A DNA stretch of 32,497 bases from NCBI GenBank assembly GCA_903642295.1, contig CAHJWO010000010.1, positions 1 to 32,497 of the forward strand. Direction: 5' to 3'. The notes below the pieces were generated by a model. That model had not been told where the DNA came from and did not search any database. It worked only from the letters and a program-made list of their open reading frames with translations. Numbering within the stretch: the stretch's first letter is position 1; each line of letters starts with the position of its first letter. Source of the stretch: PVC group bacterium. GTDB taxonomy: Bacteria > Verrucomicrobiota > Verrucomicrobiia > Chthoniobacterales > SZAS-18. The position numbers were made by a program, and so were the translations under genes. Positions 1-6,678 of the stretch are shown piece by piece.

Positions 1-1
1 G

Positions 2-241
2 TCCGCCAAGGCGGCCCCCGCCGCCACGGTCGCCGCGGCCACGGCGTCCGCCAGGCCGCCCACGGCACGGCCGGTGGTACAGACCTCTCCTGCCGAGAAT
101 GTTTTGCGTTGGGGAATCGTCGCAGCCGTGCTTTTATATGGATTATACGTCTTTTATCGACTGCTAACGGCGGTGGCCCGGCGCAAGGCGCGTCGGCGTC
201 GGCTGGTGGTTCCTGCGAATGCCTCGGAGGCCAACCGCTGA
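2..241 (+). CDS. C-terminal part of an Ala/Pro-rich membrane protein (5' end outside window)
   Basis: The frame is open from the first bases and ends at TGA 239-241, giving 79 residues. The visible part is an Ala/Pro/Thr-rich stretch, then one hydrophobic segment (about residues 40-60, WGIVAAVLLYGLYVFYRLL), then a strongly basic tail (RRKARRRR). The basic tail suggests that the C-terminus is cytoplasmic. The gene lies 33 bp before the next gene on the same strand, which also combines a membrane helix with Ala/Pro-rich sequence, so the two may be co-transcribed. I do not recognise a family; the start and most of the protein are missing. Confidence 0.7.
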   Translation, partial: SAKAAPAATVAAATASARPPTARPVVQTSPAENVLRWGIVAAVLLYGLYVFYRLLTAVARRKARRRRLVVPANASEANR

Positions 242-274
242 CCTCACCCGAGAAAATCGAAACCCCACGTTAAA

Positions 275-3004
275 ATGGTCATCATTTCCGGCTTCTTTTT
301 GAGCGCGTTTTTGCCCCCCCAGTTCAGTGTCTGGCAGTACGCGACCTGGGGCGGATTGGCCCTGGTCATTTTGCTGGGTGTGAACTGGCTGGTGTTCCGT
401 TACCTCGACGACGGCGGCGAGGCGGAAGAAGTCGAAGCGGGTCCGGCGCGCACGATGGTTGGCACCCCGCGCGCCCGGCGAATCCAACCCGTGGAAAATG
501 GCCTGGGGGTCGGCGCGCTGACAGCGAGTGGTCCCAGTCCGTTCTCCGAGACTGTGGCCGATATTCCGGCGGATTCGCTCGCAGCCACGCTGGGTTCCGC
601 CCCGTCCAGCCGGGGTGGGGAACCTTCTAGACCCTCTCGCCAGATGCCCTTGGAGCCAATTCCCTCTACCGCCCCGGAGGTTTTACCCGCCTTCGCCAAG
701 ACCACGGAGCCCGTACCTGCCGTCCGCAAGGAGGAGGCCATCCTGCCGATCCCTGCCCCCGTTCCCGCGTTCGGGCTGGACAAGAAGGAAACTCCCGCCG
801 AGCCGTTGAAAGTGCCGATGTCTCCGCTGCCCGTCGATCTGCCGAAGGTGCCGGAACCGGTCATGGCGAAAGCCCCGGAGCCGCCCGCCGATCTGATCCA
901 GGTTCCCGCGCTTTCCAAAGCCCCGGTGCCGCCCGCCGATTTGATCCAGGTTCCCGCGCTTTCCAAAGCGCCGGAAATCGCGCCGGTCGCCGAAGTGCCC
1001 AAGGCTGCGGAGCCGTCCAAAATCCTCCCACCGATGATGCTTCCCGAGTTGCCCAAAGCGCCGGAAGTTGTCCCCGCTGCCGCCGCCACCACGGTTCCTG
1101 CAACGTTACCGAGCATTGAAACACCCAGGGCCCCGGAAGGCGCACTCGTCTCCGTAACGCCGAAACCTGCCGAATTGCCCAAAGCCCCCGAAGCGCCGGT
1201 TGCGGAGGAACCGCTGGTTCTGCCGTCTCTGCCCCCGCCCGCGCCTGTCACGCGGACGCCAAGTGCCGACCTGATCCCCGAGGCAAAGCCGGTGGCCGAG
1301 CCCGTGAGCACGCGCTCCCGGTTGTTTTCATTCTTCAAATCGTCCGAGGAAAACCCCGCCGCCGCCCCGGCAGGGGTGCCGGCCACGGCATCGGCGGCGA
1401 AGACCGACGAAATGCAGCCGGTGGGTACCGCGCCAACCGTCGAAAAGACTGGCGCTGGATTGCCCGTTATTGGGCAGGTGGTGCCGCCGACGGCCTCGAC
1501 CGGGACCGGCGCGGATCTGATCGATGTGAAGAAAGCGGCCACCCTCACTACCGACGATGAATCGAAGGGGCCTACCGCCGGTTTGATCCTCCATCCCATC
1601 GCGTCCGGCGGCTCGGCGGAGACCGCGCGTCCGGCGGTTCCTTCGGCCACCGAAACCGCCAAACCCGCCGACGTCAGGGATCAGGCTCCCCTTTCCCCGG
1701 CCACGCCGCCCGCCGCTGCCACTCCTGCGGAGGTGGAGAAGCCGAAGGAAGATGCTGGCAAAGAGGCGCGGCCACGGATTTTCATGCCTTCCAACCTGCC
1801 CGTGGACAGCACTCCGGCCGCCCGGTCGGAGCCAATCCCCCCCGCTCCTTCCCTGCCGATACCCGCCGCCGCCGAAGCGGTGCCGGAAACCCCGGCTGCC
1901 CTCGCCCCGAACGCCCTGGTCGCCCCAACGGCCGCCACCGCCCCGGTGGCGAAAGAGATTCCGTCCGCCGCTCCGGTGCCGGTCACGGTACCGCTGCCCA
2001 CTCCCATCGAACCACCGGTCGAAAAAGCTCCCGAAACCACAAAACCCGTGCCGGAGCCCACGTCCGCACCTTCCCTCACAACCGCTATGCCTGCCGAATC
2101 GAAGCCCGTCGAGAAAAAGGTCGAGCTGCCACCCCTCCCGACCCCCGCCCCCACACCGGTCGTCGGCAATGCGATTCCGCCGGAAGACGGCACTCCCGCC
2201 GCGCCTCTCGTCGAGCCGCCCGCCACCGCTCTGACGCTCATTCCGGCGGCCGCACCGGCCCCGCCCGCTTCCAAACCGGGCGAGTTTGCTCCCGCTGGTT
2301 CGCTCATCGCACCGGTCCCGTCGGTGCCGGCATCCGTTCCTCAACCCGTCTCCGTCAGTAAACCTGCACCTACCATGGCCACTACAGAAACTACCACCAA
2401 CATGCCCGCCAATGCCCGGGCCGCCGCCCAGTTGACCCTCGGATTCGAGATCACGTCGCTGCAACTCACGCCCTTCTTCAAGCTGGGCGCGGTGCAACTT
2501 CGTCCGCTGTCGAACATCGTTTCGCTGCACCTCATCGCCAGCCAGGCCACCGACAACCCCCTGGCTGCGGGCATCTCCTTCCAGATCGTCACCGTGGATC
2601 TCGACGGTGACTCGCATATCAAATCCCTTCTCCTCAAGCCGCTGCCCAACGCGCAGCAGGCGGCGGTGCCCTCGCCCAAGCTCCAGGTCGATGCCGTCAA
2701 CATCACCTCGGCCGGAGAAGGCGCGCCGATCACGATCAGCTCGTCCGACCAGACCTCGACCGCCGTGCAGCTCCTCGCCAACTTCACCATCGCGGCGATG
2801 GATTTCACACCGTCGTTCGAGATCGGCTCGCTGCGTCTGGAACCGACCTCCAACTCGGTGCTGCTGCGGCTGGCGCCCTCGCAGCGGCCCGCCGCGCTGG
2901 ACCTGCCCCCCTCTTTCGAGGTGGCGAGCGTGCAGCTGGGCGGCGATGCCCAGATTTCCGGCATGCGTTTGACTCCCGGCACCGCCGCGCTCAAAGGCGC
3001 GTAA
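275..3004 (+). CDS. Large Ala/Pro-rich membrane-anchored protein with duplicated C-terminal beta-repeat domain
   Basis: A 909-residue protein of unknown function. The N-terminus is hydrophobic, with a short segment at residues 1-12 and a clear transmembrane helix at about 24-41, followed by an acidic stretch. Residues about 60-710 are low-complexity Ala/Pro/Val/Glu sequence with recurring 'KAPE' and 'PSLP' motifs, probably an extended spacer. Residues about 720-790 and 833-905 are two copies of one domain. Each starts with an F-x-I/V-x3-L/F-x-x-TP-x-F strand pair (FEITSLQLTPFFKLGAVQL; FTIAAMDFTPSFEIGSLRL) and ends with a second strand pair closing in K/R-L-x-P. The start ATG has no strong Shine-Dalgarno sequence (AAACCCCACGTTAAA upstream). 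A terminator lies 35 bp downstream. Codon use and the long uninterrupted frame support coding; the antisense frames here are by-products of the composition. Confidence 0.85.
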   Translation: MVIISGFFLSAFLPPQFSVWQYATWGGLALVILLGVNWLVFRYLDDGGEAEEVEAGPARTMVGTPRARRIQPVENGLGVGALTASGPSPFSETVADIPADSLAATLGSAPSSRGGEPSRPSRQMPLEPIPSTAPEVLPAFAKTTEPVPAVRKEEAILPIPAPVPAFGLDKKETPAEPLKVPMSPLPVDLPKVPEPVMAKAPEPPADLIQVPALSKAPVPPADLIQVPALSKAPEIAPVAEVPKAAEPSKILPPMMLPELPKAPEVVPAAAATTVPATLPSIETPRAPEGALVSVTPKPAELPKAPEAPVAEEPLVLPSLPPPAPVTRTPSADLIPEAKPVAEPVSTRSRLFSFFKSSEENPAAAPAGVPATASAAKTDEMQPVGTAPTVEKTGAGLPVIGQVVPPTASTGTGADLIDVKKAATLTTDDESKGPTAGLILHPIASGGSAETARPAVPSATETAKPADVRDQAPLSPATPPAAATPAEVEKPKEDAGKEARPRIFMPSNLPVDSTPAARSEPIPPAPSLPIPAAAEAVPETPAALAPNALVAPTAATAPVAKEIPSAAPVPVTVPLPTPIEPPVEKAPETTKPVPEPTSAPSLTTAMPAESKPVEKKVELPPLPTPAPTPVVGNAIPPEDGTPAAPLVEPPATALTLIPAAAPAPPASKPGEFAPAGSLIAPVPSVPASVPQPVSVSKPAPTMATTETTTNMPANARAAAQLTLGFEITSLQLTPFFKLGAVQLRPLSNIVSLHLIASQATDNPLAAGISFQIVTVDLDGDSHIKSLLLKPLPNAQQAAVPSPKLQVDAVNITSAGEGAPITISSSDQTSTAVQLLANFTIAAMDFTPSFEIGSLRLEPTSNSVLLRLAPSQRPAALDLPPSFEVASVQLGGDAQISGMRLTPGTAALKGA
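881..976 (+). repeat. 48-bp in-frame tandem duplication inside the Ala/Pro-rich gene
   Basis: Two adjacent 48-bp units (881-928 and 929-976) are almost identical and encode PPADLIQVPALSKAP-type 16-residue repeats. Only a few bases differ, mostly at third positions and in the last codons, so the duplication looks recent. It keeps the reading frame. Confidence 0.85.
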
Positions 3005-3038
3005 TCACCCGGGCAGGGACCGTTTCAGCGATTCGACG

Positions 3039-3071
3039 GGGACGAGCGTTGACGCGCTCGTCCCTGTTTTG
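3039..3071 (+). terminator. Rho-independent terminator after the 909-residue gene
   Basis: GGGACGAGCG (3039-3048) pairs perfectly with CGCTCGTCCC (3055-3064) around a 6-nt loop, and TGTTTTG follows. It lies 35 bp past the TAA of the upstream plus-strand gene and ahead of the 3' end of the convergent TPR gene. Confidence 0.75.
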
Positions 3072-3128
3072 CGTTCGGAGCGTGGACCGCGGGCGAAAGG
3101 GGACCTCCCGCCGACTTTCGCCGCCGGT

Positions 3129-4196
3129 CTACTCGACCAACAATAAATCGCGGTGTTCCAGTTCCACGTCCGGCGTTGTCGCAGGCGGCGCCGCAGCGCG
3201 GGCGGCGACCACGGGCGAGGCCGGGCGTTTCTGGGGCGCTGCCACGAGGTTGGAAGGCAAATTTTGCAGGGCCGGATTGAGCTTGCCGACGATGGGATGC
3301 ACCCCGGCATCGGGCAACGGCAGGGGTTCCGCGACCGCCGCTTCCAACTTCGGATCCGCCGTGTAATAGGGGACGGAACCCCGCCCGGGAATCGTCGTGG
3401 CCAGCGTCACGCCCGGCGGCAGCCCGGCGTCTCCGGCGGTCGCCGCGGACGGCGACACGGGGGCGCTCTGCCAGCCAGCCTGCACGAATGCCTCCGAGAA
3501 CAGGTCGGTAACCGGTGCTGGAAAAGCCGCCTGCGCCGCCGACACGGACTTCTGCGCGGCGGCGGTTTGCTTGCGTTGATAAGCGGTTGCCGCTTCGGCG
3601 TAGAGCCGGGCAGGAGTGACGCCGCCCGTCTTGGGTAATCGGGCGAGCTTCTGCTCGGCCTCCTTGGCGTTTCCCTGCAAGAGACAGCACAGGAACGCCT
3701 TGTATTGCACCAGTTCCCATCGGCTGCCATTCTTGAAGCGGTTGGTTTGTGCCAGCAGCCCCTCGAAAGCCTTCCGCGCGCGGGGGTAATTCTGTTGCTG
3801 GAACGAGGTCTCGGCCGCGTTGAAGTGGGCGGCCCACAAGTCGGGGTCCAGGGCCACCGCGCGGGCGAAGGCAACCTGCGCCTTGTCAAAAGCCTTTTGC
3901 CGCAGGAAAACCATGCCGCGCAAGTTCCACCCATCGGGTTGGTCGGGTTTCAAGAGGTCAGCGTGTTCGATCAAACTCAGCGCCCTCGGGTAATCCCCTG
4001 ATTGATAAGCGGCAAATCCGGCCTGGTATTCCGCATCCGCCTGCGCCCGATCCTTGGCGGATATCACGTACCCAAGTTTCGCAACTCCCTCAGCGTTGCC
4101 GCAATATGTAGTGGAAAAGAAGAGAAAAGCGACCCGGCAAACGCCAGGAAGCAGTGAGCGAAAAAATCCCTTCGGCCCTGAGAATAGTGTTGCCAT
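3129..4196 (-). CDS. TPR-repeat protein with signal-like N-terminus
   Basis: A 355-residue protein. Residues 1-35 contain a hydrophobic stretch (VAFLFFSTTYCG) that looks like a secretion signal. Three tetratricopeptide repeats follow at about 57-87, 90-121 and 124-155, with canonical W/G/Y/A/P positions (YQAGFAAYQSGDYPRALSLI; GWNLRGMVFLRQKAFDKAQV). A less regular helical region continues to about 235. The last 110 residues are Ala/Pro-rich and probably disordered. TPR proteins are protein-protein scaffolds; a periplasmic scaffold role is inference. The gene is divergent from the exopolysaccharide region and could share its control region. It converges with the 909-residue gene. It is unlikely to be CpoB/YbgF: that protein has a single coiled coil, and the tol genes are more than 20 kb away. 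Confidence 0.85.
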   Translation of the reverse strand: MATLFSGPKGFFRSLLPGVCRVAFLFFSTTYCGNAEGVAKLGYVISAKDRAQADAEYQAGFAAYQSGDYPRALSLIEHADLLKPDQPDGWNLRGMVFLRQKAFDKAQVAFARAVALDPDLWAAHFNAAETSFQQQNYPRARKAFEGLLAQTNRFKNGSRWELVQYKAFLCCLLQGNAKEAEQKLARLPKTGGVTPARLYAEAATAYQRKQTAAAQKSVSAAQAAFPAPVTDLFSEAFVQAGWQSAPVSPSAATAGDAGLPPGVTLATTIPGRGSVPYYTADPKLEAAVAEPLPLPDAGVHPIVGKLNPALQNLPSNLVAAPQKRPASPVVAARAAAPPATTPDVELEHRDLLLVE

Positions 4197-4416
4197 TGCG
4201 AATCAATTCAGACAAGAAGCTTTTCTGACACTGTATATATGCCCGACCAGCGATGGTCCTGGCCACGGGATGAGCCTGTTAAACCGACATGATGTAAATT
4301 GTATGAAAAAAAACTTTTTAACGTCAATCACGCAAACTCGGGCCGCTGCCGACCGTGAGATGGCGGCATCAATGAATGGGCAAAGTGCGCGGCACCGGGG
4401 TGGATCGGTCCGGTCG
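4197..4416. promoter_or_regulatory. Divergent intergenic region between the TPR gene and the outer-membrane barrel gene
   Basis: This 220-bp gap separates two divergent genes and is clearly more AT-rich than its neighbours, especially 4201-4240 and 4287-4330. TGTATATAT at 4232-4240 resembles an extended -10 element for the plus strand, with CAGACA at 4209-4214 as a weak -35 match at a slightly long spacing. An alternative in-frame start for the barrel gene (ATG 4303) lies inside this region. The promoter assignment is tentative. Confidence 0.3.
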
Positions 4417-5772
4417 ATGGCGGGTAAAGGGCGATTCTCCCTCTGCAAGCTAGTTCTGTTCCTGATTTTGTCCGGCGCGTGGGCGGGACACCGGCTCGCC
4501 GCGCAGGAACTCATGCGCGATTCGATGGCAAACCCTAACTCAGGGTCGGGTGAGAACAGCGTCCTGAACTCCACCGACCGGACGGATTATAACCTGCGCG
4601 TCGGGCCCGTCCGCTTCCTGGCGGACGTATCCGCCGGCATCGAGTACATCGACAACATCTCCTATTCCGATACCAACCGGAAGTCGGACGAGGTGGGCCG
4701 CGTCGCCTTGAACGTGCGCGCGATGTATGACCTCACCAAGCTCAATACGATCAGCCTGAATCTGGGGATCGGTTACGTGCGTTACTTCGAGCACCCGGAC
4801 GCGACGAGCAACGACCTTTTCGTCACCCCAGGCAGCCAGGTGGCCTTCGACATCTACGCGCTGGACATCTTCCGCATCAACATCCACGACAGTTTCTCGG
4901 TGCTGCAAGACCCCGTGGACAACGCCACGCTCAGCAACGTCACCAACTTCGGGCGGTTCATCAATACGGCGGGCATCACGGTGGTGGCGGACCTGAACAA
5001 CATCGTGCTGACCGTGGGCTACGATCACACCAACTACAAGTCGCTCAACGATACCTACAGTTACCTCGACCGATCCGCCGAGTCGGTCCTCGCGTCGGTC
5101 TCGTACAAATTCGCGCCGCGTGCGTTCATCGGCGTGGAAGGCACGGCGGCCTTCACGAGCTACACCCACGACCAGCTCATCCAGCAGAACGACTCGTCGG
5201 GCGGCACGGGCGGTTTGTTCCTGGACGTGATGCCGACGGCCTACCTGCGGGTCGTCGCCCGCGGCGGCTATCAATACAGCGATTTCGACTCGAACGGCAC
5301 CTACACGACCGGGCAGCTTTCCAACGGCACAGACGTGAACACCCTCTATGCGCCATTCAACGGGGGACGCCGCATCGGCGACGATTCCGAGTTATCCGAC
5401 TTTTACTGGAGCGTTACCCTGAGCAACCGCATCAACGCTTACGTGGCTCAGAGTCTCTCCGCGGGCCGCGAGAACGATTTTGGCCTGACCTCCAATTATG
5501 TCACGGTCAACTACGTGCGCTACAACGCCGCGTGGCGCGCGGCAAGCAACCTCACCCTCGGCGGCGACCTCTTTTATGAGAACGACCAGGAATCCGGCGG
5601 CCTGTTCAACGAACATTTGCAGCGTTACGGCGGCGATGTCACCGCGACCTATCAGTTCAACCTCAAGCTTTCCGGCACCTTGCACTACTATGGCATCGTG
5701 AAGGATTCGGATGTGAATAACCGCGATTATTACCAGAATCGCGTGGGTCTCGACCTGGATTACAGATTCTGA
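4417..5772 (+). CDS. Outer-membrane beta-barrel protein, exopolysaccharide-linked
   Basis: A 451-residue protein from ATG 4417. I chose this start because it leaves a classic signal peptide (about residues 1-30: short basic start, KLVLFLILSGAWAG core, ending near LAAQ). In-frame ATGs at 4303 and earlier would place about 38 or more residues ahead of it. The mature protein alternates polar and aromatic residues in amphipathic strands (NTISLNLGIGYVRYF; YWSVTLSNRINAYV) and ends in DYRF, a terminal Phe as recognised by the Bam machinery. It resembles the barrel proteins often encoded beside Wza/Wzc-like genes in Verrucomicrobiota and Bacteroidota. It probably provides or supports the outer-membrane passage for the polysaccharide. 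It precedes the Wza-like gene by 100 bp on the same strand. Confidence 0.85.
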   Translation: MAGKGRFSLCKLVLFLILSGAWAGHRLAAQELMRDSMANPNSGSGENSVLNSTDRTDYNLRVGPVRFLADVSAGIEYIDNISYSDTNRKSDEVGRVALNVRAMYDLTKLNTISLNLGIGYVRYFEHPDATSNDLFVTPGSQVAFDIYALDIFRINIHDSFSVLQDPVDNATLSNVTNFGRFINTAGITVVADLNNIVLTVGYDHTNYKSLNDTYSYLDRSAESVLASVSYKFAPRAFIGVEGTAAFTSYTHDQLIQQNDSSGGTGGLFLDVMPTAYLRVVARGGYQYSDFDSNGTYTTGQLSNGTDVNTLYAPFNGGRRIGDDSELSDFYWSVTLSNRINAYVAQSLSAGRENDFGLTSNYVTVNYVRYNAAWRAASNLTLGGDLFYENDQESGGLFNEHLQRYGGDVTATYQFNLKLSGTLHYYGIVKDSDVNNRDYYQNRVGLDLDYRF

Positions 5773-5848
5773 TTTCTCAGTTCTTGGCGGTTGTTTTGCG
5801 ATTCTGAATTCTTGGAAAAATCGGAAAGTTTTTGCTGGTGGGAATGAA

Positions 5849-5869
5849 AGTAGCTAAGCTCAAGCTACT
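5849..5869. promoter_or_regulatory. Perfect 7-bp inverted repeat just upstream of the Wza-like gene
   Basis: AGTAGCT (5849-5855) and AGCTACT (5863-5869) are exact reverse complements separated by 7 nt. The second arm ends 3 nt before ATG 5873. AGCT also recurs inside the loop. It could be an operator or a leader hairpin limiting ribosome access, since no Shine-Dalgarno sequence is visible here. The function is inferred. Confidence 0.4.
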
Positions 5870-5872
5870 CGC

Positions 5873-6661
5873 ATGAAACACCGCTCTTTTTCCGCCATTC
5901 TCGCGGCGTTCAGCCTGGCCTTGCCCTTCTGTCCAGCAGGCGCGCAAATTCCTTACAGTCCGGCTTCGCCGCCCAATACGTCGAACCCGTTTGCCGGGGT
6001 GTCAGCGCCGCGGCCCGCCGCGCCGACGCGTTCGTCGATCCCGGTCCAGCCGGGGATGGCGCGGACCGGGCTCTCGGTGGTGCCCGGCGGTTACGTGGCC
6101 GCGCAGCAGGTCATGACCTCCGAGCCGATTGACCCCGACCACAAGCTGGGCCGGGGGGACGTGCTGAGTTATCAGGTACGGGAGGACCGCGAGCCGGACC
6201 GGGTGGCGCAACTGATCGTGCGGGATTCCGGCGAGGTGGACCTGCCGCTGGGTGGGCGGGTCAAGGCGGCGGGCAAAACCGTGGACCAACTCCGCGCGGA
6301 CATCAAAGGGCTGCTGGAAAAGGAATATTATTACCATGCGACCATCAACATGGGGCTGGACTCCGTGGCGCAACGCGCCAGCCGGGGCCGGGTGTACGTG
6401 ACGGGCGCGGTGCGGAGCGTCGGGGCGGTGGAGCTTCCCGTGGATGCGCCGATGACGGCCAGTCAAGCCATCTACCAGATGGGTGGGCCGGTGGACTTCT
6501 CCAACCTCAAACGAGCCCGGGTGGTGCGGAAGGGCGGTCCAAAGGACGGCTTCCCGGTCAACGTACCGGCGGTGGAGCGAGGCGAATTTGACAAGGATGT
6601 GGTCTTGCAACCCGGGGACACGGTGGTCGTGCCGGAAGCGCGGATCGGCTTGAAATTTTAA
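5873..6661 (+). CDS. Wza-like polysaccharide export protein (short form, poly-export plus SLBB domains)
   Basis: A 262-residue protein with a signal peptide (about 1-24, ending AGAQ). There is no lipobox Cys. After a Pro/Ser-rich linker, residues about 85-165 match the polysaccharide export domain (LGRGDVLSYQVRED, VDLPLGGRVKAAGKTVDQL, YYYHATINM). Residues about 175-230 match an SLBB domain (GRVYVTGAVRSVGAVELP). It stops soon after VLQPGDTVVVPEARIGLKF. That is far shorter than E. coli Wza and lacks the C-terminal amphipathic helix forming Wza's outer-membrane pore. Known role of the family: periplasmic/outer-membrane conduit for capsule or exopolysaccharide. The gene lies 17 bp before the Wzc-like gene, so the two are almost certainly co-transcribed. 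Confidence 0.92.
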   Translation: MKHRSFSAILAAFSLALPFCPAGAQIPYSPASPPNTSNPFAGVSAPRPAAPTRSSIPVQPGMARTGLSVVPGGYVAAQQVMTSEPIDPDHKLGRGDVLSYQVREDREPDRVAQLIVRDSGEVDLPLGGRVKAAGKTVDQLRADIKGLLEKEYYYHATINMGLDSVAQRASRGRVYVTGAVRSVGAVELPVDAPMTASQAIYQMGGPVDFSNLKRARVVRKGGPKDGFPVNVPAVERGEFDKDVVLQPGDTVVVPEARIGLKF

Positions 6662-6678
6662 CTTCTGATATTCAACCC

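Noticed and set aside
400-2617. Two long minus-strand frames antisense to the 909-residue gene
   Set aside because: Composition artefact of an Ala/Pro-rich gene (reading as Gly/Ala/Ser or Arg/Gly); the plus strand has an anchor helix and a structured duplicated domain.
4054-4416. Extended N-terminus for the outer-membrane barrel gene
   Set aside because: It would overlap the divergent TPR gene and put more than 100 residues before a clear signal peptide.
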